Made by a program: the position numbers and the translations under genes. 64,000 nucleotides of DNA, from the NCBI RefSeq assembly GCF_018860825.1, contig NZ_JAHKPZ010000015.1:248001-312000 (forward strand). The letters run 5' to 3'. Positions 18,223 to 26,451 of this stretch are shown in pieces; the stretch's first letter is position 1, and each line of letters begins with the position of its first letter. Source of the DNA: Lacinutrix sp. C3R15 (GTDB lineage Bacteria > Bacteroidota > Bacteroidia > Flavobacteriales > Flavobacteriaceae). A model generated the notes under the pieces. That model saw only the letters and a program-made list of their open reading frames with translations, did not search any database and was not told the origin of the DNA.

Positions 18223-19656
18223 ATGCGAATTTTAAAATTAATAACTCTAAGCTTTATTGTTCTTGTATGTATTTATGGGTGTAAAAATGGCACAAATGTA
18301 AATTCTAATGACCAGAAAACAGTAGAAGAAACCAGACCTAATATTGTATTTATTTTTGCCGATGACTGGGGTTGGGGAGATTTAAGTGCACATGGTCATC
18401 CTTATATTAAAACACCAAATATAGATCGTTTGGTACATGAGGGTACCGATTTTCAACGATTTACTGTAGCAAGTGGTGTGTGTTCTCCAAGTAGAGTTGC
18501 AGTGATGACAGGGCAATTTCCGGCGAGACATAACATTGATGGTCACTTTGCATGGGTAGAAGATAATGCGCGACGTAACATGCCAGATTGGTTAGACCAA
18601 GATGCCATAGTATTACCAAGATTATTACAAGAAAGTGGTTATGCTACCGCACATTTTGGAAAATGGCATCTTTCAAATAATATGATTGCAGATTCTCCTT
18701 CACCTGGTGAATATGGTTACGATGAATATGGAGCATTTAACTGTTCGGGAACACAAATGCCAGTTCATGAAGACGTTAATAATACAATTGCTTTTATCGA
18801 AAAATCTAATAAAGCAAACAAACCATTTTTTATTAATTTATGGATACATGAACCGCATACACCGCATCATGTCATTCCAAAATACCAACAGCGTTTTCCA
18901 GAATTAGCAGAAGATGATAATATTTATGCAGCTATAATATCTCATGCAGATGATCGCATTGGTGAGTTATTAGATGCTCTTGATCGCTTAGAAATAACCG
19001 ATAACACACTTGTAATATTTAGTTCAGATAATGGACCTGCAAGAGCTGCCGTTGAAGTGAAGGAATTAAAACTTAAATATGATTCTGCCACTGGTGCTGG
19101 TTATGATACAAGTGCATCAAAAGGCATAACAGGAGGAAGAAAAGGGTATAAAGCATCACTATTTGAAGGTGGAATAGGAGTGCCATTTATTGCTCGTTGG
19201 CCAGGTAAAATTAAAGCAGGAGTTATTGATGATACCTCTTTAATGTCGGCAGTAGATTTACTACCAACGTTTTGTGAAATAGCAAATGTGAATTTACCTG
19301 AAGTCTATAATCTAGATGGAATTAGCCAAGTATCAACCCTTCAAGGAAAAACGTATCCCTTACGAAAAAAACCGCTTTTTTGGAAATATGAATCGCGTTG
19401 GCCTGCAAAGACAAATACACCAAACCATTGGGTGTCTTATGCGGTTGTTAACCAAAATTGGAAATTGGTTGCAAACAAAGATTTGAGTTATTATGAATTG
19501 TATGATATTGCACTAGATATAAGTGAAAAAAATGATCTAAAAGATGCCAATTCAGGTGTAGCAAAACGATTACTAAAAGAAATACAACAATGGCAACTTG
19601 AATTGCCTAAAAGTCCTAATGAAAAGCTATTTTCAATAGAAAGGCAAACTAAATAA
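18223..19656 (+). CDS. S1-family sulfatase (CSPSR type), lipoprotein
   Basis: Sulfatase with lipoprotein-like signal ending at Cys20 (IYGC). The metal block FIFADDWGWGDLSAHG is at 43-58 and the CSPSR signature at 87-91, with Cys87 to be converted. FSSDNGPARAA and GGIGVPFIARWPGK follow. Wording around the active site (SPSRVAVMTGQFPAR) is nearly the same as in the sulfatase at 1091, so these two are likely paralogues acting on related sulfates. It begins 14 bp after the maturase gene, so maturase and sulfatase are very probably made from one transcript. Confidence 0.92.
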   Translation: MRILKLITLSFIVLVCIYGCKNGTNVNSNDQKTVEETRPNIVFIFADDWGWGDLSAHGHPYIKTPNIDRLVHEGTDFQRFTVASGVCSPSRVAVMTGQFPARHNIDGHFAWVEDNARRNMPDWLDQDAIVLPRLLQESGYATAHFGKWHLSNNMIADSPSPGEYGYDEYGAFNCSGTQMPVHEDVNNTIAFIEKSNKANKPFFINLWIHEPHTPHHVIPKYQQRFPELAEDDNIYAAIISHADDRIGELLDALDRLEITDNTLVIFSSDNGPARAAVEVKELKLKYDSATGAGYDTSASKGITGGRKGYKASLFEGGIGVPFIARWPGKIKAGVIDDTSLMSAVDLLPTFCEIANVNLPEVYNLDGISQVSTLQGKTYPLRKKPLFWKYESRWPAKTNTPNHWVSYAVVNQNWKLVANKDLSYYELYDIALDISEKNDLKDANSGVAKRLLKEIQQWQLELPKSPNEKLFSIERQTK

Positions 19657-19732
19657 TTGGTGTTGATAAGAACTCAAAATGTAATAAGTACTTTCATGAT
19701 GTTCTAAATTATAAATATTAAAAATAAAACCA

Positions 19733-21292
19733 ATGAAGAAAAAAATCTTAGTGGCATTTCTGTTGTTACCTTTTTTAATGACAGGCCAATCAGACAAAGA
19801 TATTGCAAAACTAACACCAAACATCATCTATATTCTAGCGGATGATTTAGGCTATGGCGATGTACAGTCTTTTAATCCTGAAGGGAAAATTCCAACACCG
19901 AATCTTGATGACATGGCTAGTAATGGTGTGAAATTTACCGATGCGCATACATCATCAGCGGTTTGTACACCTACACGCTATGGTATTTTAACAGGAAGGT
20001 ACAATTGGCGAACCTCATTAAAAAATGGTGTTTTAAGTGGTACGTCAAAGTCGCTAATAAAACAAGATCGTACAACCATTGCAGATATGTTAAAGAGTCA
20101 AGGATATAACACGGCTTATGTTGGAAAATGGCATTTGGGTTGGGATTGGAAAATTACAAATGAGAACGAAGAAATGAACCTTGATAGTTACAAAGCAAAA
20201 GCCGAAATAGACTTTAGTGCACCAATTAAAAACGGACCATCAACCCACGGATTTGATTATTCTTACGGTTTTTGTGGGTCGTTGGATATGTCACCTTATG
20301 TGTATGTTGAAAATGATATGCCGACAATGGTGCCTACCAAAACTACAATTTCACGCGATAGAAAAGGCTTTTGGAGAGAAGGATTGACCTCCGATGATTT
20401 TGTTCATGCAACTGTATTGCAAGACTTAACAGATAAAGCTGTTGATTATATTACTAAAAATTCCAAAAAAGAAACTCCTTTCTTTTTATACTTCCCTTTA
20501 CCAGCACCACATACACCAATTTTACCAACTACAGAATTTATGGGTAAAAGTAACACCAATATGTATGGGGATTTTGTGATGCAGGTTGATGATGTTGTGG
20601 GGCAAATAAGAGAAGTTCTTAAAAAACAAGGTATTTCAGAAAATACACTTTTGGTTTTTACAAGTGATAATGGCTGTTCACCAAGAGCGAATTTTGACGA
20701 ACTTGCTAATGTAAAACATGATCCAAGTTATGTGTTTCGTGGTGCGAAAGCTGATATCTATGAAGGTGGCCATCGTGTACCATTTGTGGTTGAATGGCCA
20801 AAAAAGGCATTGAAAAATTTAAGTTCAGATAAAACAATTTGTACAACAGATTTTTTTGCTACCTGTGCCGAAATAGTAGGGTATAAACTAAAGGATAACG
20901 AAGCCGAGGATAGTTATAGTATGTTTCCACTCCTTAATAATGAAAACGGTTCGGATATTAGGGAATACACGGTGCATCATTCTATTGATGGCGCTTTTGC
21001 AATAAGAAAAGGGGATTGGAAATTAAATTTATGTGAAGGTTCTGGTGGTTGGAGTTATCCATCAATAAGAAATATAAGAGCAGAAAAATTAGAGTTGCCA
21101 GCCATGCAATTATACAATTTGAAAGATGATATAGGCGAAACTAAAAACCTAATCGATGAACATCCAGAGATAGCTGCGGAACTAAAAGCAGCCCTTAAAA
21201 AAATTATTTTAGATGGTAGAAGTACCCCTGGAGCCATTCAGCAAAATGAAGGTATGGAAGGTTGGACCCAAATTGAAGCGATACTAAATTAG
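19733..21292 (+). CDS. S1-family sulfatase (CTPTR type), paralogue of the 13037 gene
   Basis: Secreted sulfatase with a short signal peptide to about residue 19 (MTGQS). YILADDLGYGD at 33-43 binds the metal, and CTPTR at 78-82 is the maturation motif, with Cys78. It shares with the 13037 protein the downstream TGRYNWRT block, the FTSDNGC block with cysteine, the CTTDFxATCA and KDNEAEDSY stretches and the C-terminal DGRSTPG ending. A gene duplication within the locus is the simplest explanation. The 76-bp leader before the ATG contains no obvious promoter. Confidence 0.92.
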   Translation: MKKKILVAFLLLPFLMTGQSDKDIAKLTPNIIYILADDLGYGDVQSFNPEGKIPTPNLDDMASNGVKFTDAHTSSAVCTPTRYGILTGRYNWRTSLKNGVLSGTSKSLIKQDRTTIADMLKSQGYNTAYVGKWHLGWDWKITNENEEMNLDSYKAKAEIDFSAPIKNGPSTHGFDYSYGFCGSLDMSPYVYVENDMPTMVPTKTTISRDRKGFWREGLTSDDFVHATVLQDLTDKAVDYITKNSKKETPFFLYFPLPAPHTPILPTTEFMGKSNTNMYGDFVMQVDDVVGQIREVLKKQGISENTLLVFTSDNGCSPRANFDELANVKHDPSYVFRGAKADIYEGGHRVPFVVEWPKKALKNLSSDKTICTTDFFATCAEIVGYKLKDNEAEDSYSMFPLLNNENGSDIREYTVHHSIDGAFAIRKGDWKLNLCEGSGGWSYPSIRNIRAEKLELPAMQLYNLKDDIGETKNLIDEHPEIAAELKAALKKIILDGRSTPGAIQQNEGMEGWTQIEAILN

Positions 21293-21425
21293 TAAGCGTC
21301 ATAATTGTCAAGTTGGATGTGTATAATTGGTATTGTAATTAATTACAAAAACATAAAAAATGTTAAAATTCCTTATTTAGAGAATTAAACACAACCTACT
21401 AAATATAAACATATAATTAAAATAC

Positions 21426-23747
21426 ATGAAGTTATTACTTACTACATTATTTCTATTGGTTTCAACCATGGTAACCAATGCAGAATCAATTGCAGTTAAA
21501 AACACAATCGCACCTGATACATCTGCTGTTTACAAAACTGTGGATAATGTAGAGTTATCGCTTCATATTTTTAATCCGAAAGGACATCAAAAAAAAGACC
21601 AAGTTCCGGTTATTGTGTTTTTCTATGGTGGTGGTTGGTCTGGTGGTACACCTAGACAATTTTATGAGCAATCACGCTATTTTGCTCAAAAAGGAATGGT
21701 GGCCATTGCAGCAGAATATAGAGTGAACAAAACACATGGCACCACACCTTTTGATGCTGTAACAGATGCAAAATCGGTTATTAGATGGGTTCGTGAGCAA
21801 GCTAAAACATTAGGTGTTAATCCTAATCAAATAGTGGCTTCAGGGGCTTCTGCAGGAGGACATCTAGCCTTGTGTACAGAAGTTATTGAAGGCTATGAAG
21901 ACGTTGGCGAAGATACGTTAGTCAGTTCTAAGCCTAATGCATTGATACTGTATAATCCTGTTCTTGATACAACGGAAAAAGGTTATGGAATGGAGAAAGT
22001 AGGTGAAGAACGTAAAACGGATATTTCACCCAATCATCATATTAAGAAAGGAGTTGTTCCTACGTTGATTTTTCACGGAAAAGCAGATAAAACAGTGCCT
22101 TTTGAAAATGCCGAACGTTTCCATGTATTAATGAAAGAAGCAGGAAATGTTTGCCAGTTAGAATCTTATGAAGGGAAAGGGCATGGCTTTTTTAATGGCT
22201 CATTTTTCCGTGGTGAAAAAGCGGATAAAATTGTCTATAGCGAATTAATGGAAAAAAGCTATGCGTTTTTAAAAGCTAGGTTTAGTAATTCAGAAGTAAA
22301 AATATCATCTGTTTTTGGTAATCACATGGTGTTACAACGTGGTATGCAAGTGCCTGTTTGGGGAACTGCTGAAGTTGGTCAAAAAATTAGTGTAGCGTTT
22401 GCAGGACAACTTAAAACCACAACCGCAGATGCATTTGGTAAATGGAAAATTCAATTAGATACCTTAAAAACTTCAAAAACAGGCAGTAATTTAATTGTAA
22501 GCGGAAAAAAAGACCTTGTTATTTCTGATGTTTTAGTGGGCGAAGTTTGGATTTGTTCCGGACAATCAAATATGCAAATGAATGTTAAGGCGGTTCCAGA
22601 TATTCAGGCTTTGGTAGATAAAGCAAAAAACATAAGAAGTTTCGAGGTGACTAAAACTGTTTCCTTACAGGAAGAAGAAGAGGTTAAAGGTACTTGGTCA
22701 AAAGAAATACCTGTAAGTGCTGTTGCTTTTACCTTCGCCTATTATTTGGAAGACCTGAGCAATGTGCCTATCGGTATTATTCATTCGTCTTGGGGAAGCT
22801 CTTCTATTGAGGCATGGATGCCACGAGATATGACTGAAGAATTCGATTATTTTAAAACCATTATGCGCGATTTTGATGCAGATTCGTTAACTCAAAATCG
22901 TATAAAAAGCATTATAGAAAAAGAAGAGAACAGAAGCATTAAAGAAGATATTTTTATAAGAAGACAACCTAATATTTTGTACAACGCCATGATGAAACCT
23001 TTGGCGCCTTTTGCCGTTAGAGGATTGGTTTGGTATCAAGGAGAACGCAATGCTAGATATATATCGGGTGTGCCTGAAGTTACGGAAGCCAATTGGTTTC
23101 ATAGAGTAGCTGGCATGAAAGAATACGGCGAGATACTGAAAGCGTGGGTGAAAAACTATAGAAAAAAATGGCATAAAGACGACATGCGTTTTATGGTCGT
23201 TATGCTGCCTGGTTATGGAAAAGGAACTGAAAAAAAGCTTATTATAGATGCACAAGACCCAACTGAAGAATCTTGGGCTTGGATGCGAGAATCACAACTC
23301 AAAGTATTGCAACTTCCACATACAAGTGTCATCAATACCATTGATTTGGGGGATTTAAAAAATATTCATCCAAAAGACAAACGTCCTATTGGAAAACGTT
23401 TGGCGCTCGTAGCGGCAAAAGAAACCTTAGGAGAAGCTGTTGTTGCAGAAGGACCTATAATGAAAAATGTTGAGGTGCAAAATCGAGAATTAATAGTGAC
23501 TTATAATCATGCGGAAGGATTAAAAACAAAAGACGGTAAAGCACCTTCAGGATTTTGGGTAGCAGATGATACTATGCAGTGGAAACCTGCCAAAGCAAAA
23601 ATTAAAGGACAGACTGTAGTTTTACGTTCTAATGAAATTAAAAAACCGCTATACATACGTTATGCCTTTTCAGGTAAACCAAAAGTGAATTTGATAAATG
23701 GTGCAGAACTACCAGCGTATCCTTTTAGAACAGATACTGAAGATTGA
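21426..23747 (+). CDS. Two-domain esterase: alpha/beta hydrolase plus SGNH sialate-esterase-like domain
   Basis: Predicted exported deacetylase with signal peptide to about residue 19. Domain 1 (about 35-285) is an alpha/beta hydrolase of the BD-FAE/lipase type: oxyanion block FFYGGGWSGG at 65-74, nucleophile motif GASAGG at 140-145 (Ser142), acid Asp221 in HGKAD and His253 in GKGHGF. Domain 2 (about 292-770) resembles sialate O-acetylesterases: SSVFGNHMVLQR at 295-305, GEVWICSGQSNMQMN with Ser381, GLVWYQGERNA later, and IHPKDKRPIGKRLA near 670, which carries the catalytic His. Two complete active sites in one chain suggest removal of acetyl groups at two positions or on two sugars. It closes the locus. 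Confidence 0.88.
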   Translation: MKLLLTTLFLLVSTMVTNAESIAVKNTIAPDTSAVYKTVDNVELSLHIFNPKGHQKKDQVPVIVFFYGGGWSGGTPRQFYEQSRYFAQKGMVAIAAEYRVNKTHGTTPFDAVTDAKSVIRWVREQAKTLGVNPNQIVASGASAGGHLALCTEVIEGYEDVGEDTLVSSKPNALILYNPVLDTTEKGYGMEKVGEERKTDISPNHHIKKGVVPTLIFHGKADKTVPFENAERFHVLMKEAGNVCQLESYEGKGHGFFNGSFFRGEKADKIVYSELMEKSYAFLKARFSNSEVKISSVFGNHMVLQRGMQVPVWGTAEVGQKISVAFAGQLKTTTADAFGKWKIQLDTLKTSKTGSNLIVSGKKDLVISDVLVGEVWICSGQSNMQMNVKAVPDIQALVDKAKNIRSFEVTKTVSLQEEEEVKGTWSKEIPVSAVAFTFAYYLEDLSNVPIGIIHSSWGSSSIEAWMPRDMTEEFDYFKTIMRDFDADSLTQNRIKSIIEKEENRSIKEDIFIRRQPNILYNAMMKPLAPFAVRGLVWYQGERNARYISGVPEVTEANWFHRVAGMKEYGEILKAWVKNYRKKWHKDDMRFMVVMLPGYGKGTEKKLIIDAQDPTEESWAWMRESQLKVLQLPHTSVINTIDLGDLKNIHPKDKRPIGKRLALVAAKETLGEAVVAEGPIMKNVEVQNRELIVTYNHAEGLKTKDGKAPSGFWVADDTMQWKPAKAKIKGQTVVLRSNEIKKPLYIRYAFSGKPKVNLINGAELPAYPFRTDTED

Positions 23748-23767
23748 TTAGTAAGGATATGCTGTAA

Positions 23768-23896
23768 AAAATTGAGTTCATAAAAGAAGTTCAAGATAAT
23801 CTTTTTAAAGGCGATGTAATTAATACTTACCGTGATGATGAGTCTTATGCAGGAATAAAACCATTAGGTTTTTTTACTAATTTGAAACATTATTAG
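23768..23896 (+). pseudogene. Possible gene remnant, no start codon
   Basis: A 42-codon stretch is open with coding-like composition (includes GDVINTYRDDESYAGIKP) and ends in TAG, but it has a stop directly upstream and no usable start. It lies just past the last locus gene and may be the tail of a decayed gene. I cannot name a family, and a chance open stretch is possible. Confidence 0.25.
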
Positions 23897-24017
23897 CTTT
23901 AAATATAGGAGAAACACAATCTGTATGCAAATAATTATTTTGATGTAAGGAGGTGAAGCTTTTTTTTATTTCTACTATTTAGTATTAAAACAATAGTATG
24001 CCTATTATAAACTAAAT

Positions 24018-24959
24018 TTAATAAACAGTTGTAATCATATCCTCATACTTTAAAATGGTAGTGTATCCTTTATTTTTAAAATAGGTAGTAGGATTCGTTT
24101 TAGTGCTTACCAAAACAAAATCTCCTCCCCAAGCTCCTAGGCTTTTAATGCTTCCGTTAAAGTCATTAAATAATACTTCTTTTACAGGTTGTAACTGTGT
24201 TACTTCAGCAATGATTTGCTCATGCTTTTCTATAAGCAGATTAAAAGCTTCAATAGTTTTACAGGTAATAATGTTTTGGGTTATTTTATTTATTTCAGTA
24301 ATCGCGTTTCCTATGTTATTAGTGTTCTTTTTGTAATGTGTAATACCTTCTCTGCTATTCTGTTTTTTGTTTAAATGCACAAAATATAAATGTTCTTTAA
24401 AGGCAGGATTAAAAAGCACTTCATTTACTATTCTTTTCTCAACTGGAGTGCAGTCGGAAGGTCTTTTTAATTGATACGTAATTGCTAAAGCATTTTGTGC
24501 ACATGCAATATCATAACCACTACCTCCAAAAGTTTTTTCTAGCAGTTGGTAAGCATCAACATTAGCCCAAGTAGCAATGTTGTTTATTAAAGTAGAAGAT
24601 GTGCCAAGTCCCCAATTTTTAGGAAACTCTAAGGTTGTGGTTATTTTAAATCCTTTTTGGTCTTTTAAAAATTCGGGATTAAGTTCTTTTGCAGCATGAA
24701 AAATATCTAACAGTCTATTAGATATTTCAATATCATTTTGTGCTTGCAAAGAAATGCTGTGGTTTTCAAATTTTAATTCTGTTTTAAACCAAGTATTTCC
24801 TTGTTCATCTAAGCTAACCCAAATTAGTTTAGATGCTTCTATTTCCTCTACAACTAAACGTTGCCCAAATTTTGTTGGTACAGCTAGCGCTAAGGCGCCA
24901 TCAAGAACCACGTATTCTCCTGTAAGTAATAATTTTCCGCTGCTATAAAATTGCTGCAT
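24018..24959 (-). CDS. GYDIA-family GHMP kinase
   Basis: Small-molecule kinase of the GHMP superfamily, with a likely role in the mevalonate route to isoprenoids. The N-terminus SSGKLLLTGEYVVLDGALAL (6-25) is the family's substrate-side motif. The ATP-binding loop GLGTSS is at 117-122 and the diagnostic GSGYDIACA block at 146-154. It lies 6 bp downstream of HMG-CoA reductase on the same strand, so the two are probably co-transcribed. Whether it phosphorylates mevalonate or phosphomevalonate cannot be read from the sequence. The length of 313 residues is normal. Confidence 0.88.
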   Translation of the reverse strand: MQQFYSSGKLLLTGEYVVLDGALALAVPTKFGQRLVVEEIEASKLIWVSLDEQGNTWFKTELKFENHSISLQAQNDIEISNRLLDIFHAAKELNPEFLKDQKGFKITTTLEFPKNWGLGTSSTLINNIATWANVDAYQLLEKTFGGSGYDIACAQNALAITYQLKRPSDCTPVEKRIVNEVLFNPAFKEHLYFVHLNKKQNSREGITHYKKNTNNIGNAITEINKITQNIITCKTIEAFNLLIEKHEQIIAEVTQLQPVKEVLFNDFNGSIKSLGAWGGDFVLVSTKTNPTTYFKNKGYTTILKYEDMITTVY

Positions 24960-24965
24960 GTGTTG

Positions 24966-26261
24966 TTAATTATTCTTTTTTCTTAAATCATTAAAAGCTT
25001 TTACAACAGCACTGTGTGTTACTGTATTAGTTTTAAAATAATTTACAAGTGTTTCTTTTTCTTTTTCGGTAGCTTCCATTTGGTTCAAGATATTCATTAA
25101 GTGCATTTTCATGTGCCCTTCTTGAATTCCTGTTGTGGTTAAAGAGCGTAAAGCAGCAAAGTTTTGTGCTAAACCTGCAACTGCAACTATTTGCATTAAC
25201 TCTTTTGCGCTAGGTTGGTGTAGTAGTTCTAAAGCTAATTTTACTAAAGGATGTAAATTGGTTAAGCCTCCAACGGTTCCTAATGCTAGTGGTATTTCCA
25301 TCCAAAAATGAAATACCCCATTTTCAATTTTAGCATGCGTTAGGCTGCTGTATGAACCATTTCTAGAGGCGTAAGCATGTACTCCAGCTTCAACTGCTCT
25401 AAAATCATTTCCTGTTGCTAAAACTACTGCGTCAATACCATTCATAATACCTTTGTTGTGTGTAACAGCTCGGTAAGGTTCTACTTCTGCAATAGCAACT
25501 GCTTGTACAAATTTTTCAGCATTAAAATCGTCTTTAGGTAAATCTTCTAATTGGCAACTTACTTCTGCACGAACCAAACAATCAGGTACATAGTTAGACA
25601 AGATACTCATTACAATTTCTATAGTTTCTTGTAATTGTTTTTCTGCTTCAGCTTTAAAGGTTTTGGCAAACTGTTCTAAACAAGAATTTATAAAATTTGC
25701 TCCCATAGCATCTTGGGTTTCAAATGTAGCATGCAGTTGGTAGTAGCCAGAAATAGCTTTGCTTTTATTTTTTAAAACAATATCTAAAATACCACCACCA
25801 CGTTTTTCCATGTTTTTGGTAATTGGCTTAGCATCTGCTATTAGTTGTTTTTTTACAGCGTTAAAAAAGTTTTCTAGCGTTTTAAAATCACCAGCATACA
25901 TAAAGTGTACTTGGCCAATTTTTGTGGTAGAAATTACTTGGGTTTTAAATCCTCCTCGTGCTAACCAAAATTTAGCAGATTTACTCGCGGCTGCAACCAC
26001 AGAGCTTTCTTCAATGGCCATTGGTATGGTATGCATTTTTCCGTTTATTGAAAAATTTGGAGCAACGCCAAATGGCAAATAATAATTGGTAATGGTATTT
26101 TCTATAAACTCATCATGTAAGTTTTGTAGAGACAAATTGGTGTTCCAATATTGTTTAATAATTTTTTTAGCTTCCTCTTTATTAGAAAAATAGGTTTCAA
26201 CAATCCAATCTATTTTTTTAGATTTAGAAAGTTTTGAAAAACCAGAAATAGTTGCACTCAT
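24966..26261 (-). CDS. mvaA: Hydroxymethylglutaryl-CoA reductase, class II
   Basis: Reduces HMG-CoA to mevalonate, the committed step of isoprenoid synthesis by the mevalonate pathway. The 431-residue length and lack of a membrane domain fit the bacterial class II enzyme. MAIEESSVVAAAS at 81-93 carries the catalytic Glu; HNKGIMNGIDAVVLATGND at 268-286 carries Lys270 and Asp286; and EGHMKMH at 381-387 carries His383. These correspond well to Lys267, Asp283 and His381 of the Pseudomonas mevalonii enzyme. The start codon lies 190 bp from the divergent peptidase gene, a gap that must hold promoters for both directions. Confidence 0.93.
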   Translation of the reverse strand: MSATISGFSKLSKSKKIDWIVETYFSNKEEAKKIIKQYWNTNLSLQNLHDEFIENTITNYYLPFGVAPNFSINGKMHTIPMAIEESSVVAAASKSAKFWLARGGFKTQVISTTKIGQVHFMYAGDFKTLENFFNAVKKQLIADAKPITKNMEKRGGGILDIVLKNKSKAISGYYQLHATFETQDAMGANFINSCLEQFAKTFKAEAEKQLQETIEIVMSILSNYVPDCLVRAEVSCQLEDLPKDDFNAEKFVQAVAIAEVEPYRAVTHNKGIMNGIDAVVLATGNDFRAVEAGVHAYASRNGSYSSLTHAKIENGVFHFWMEIPLALGTVGGLTNLHPLVKLALELLHQPSAKELMQIVAVAGLAQNFAALRSLTTTGIQEGHMKMHLMNILNQMEATEKEKETLVNYFKTNTVTHSAVVKAFNDLRKKNN

Positions 26262-26451
26262 GTACTTGTTTTTTAAAACACAAAGATAGTATACCCATTT
26301 TTAATGGTTTTCATTTAACTAATTTATGTTTGTAATAAATAAAAGGAATCGTATTTTGGGTTTTTGTAAGCCCAAATTACTGTTAATATTTAGGGTTTTT
26401 TGCTTATTTTTTAGTAAACTTGACATCATTTTAATATAATCATTTTTTTTA

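Noticed and set aside
23946-23956. Perfect Shine-Dalgarno-like TAAGGAGGTGA
   Set aside because: No start codon follows at a usable distance and the convergent gene is on the other strand; chance is the simplest explanation.
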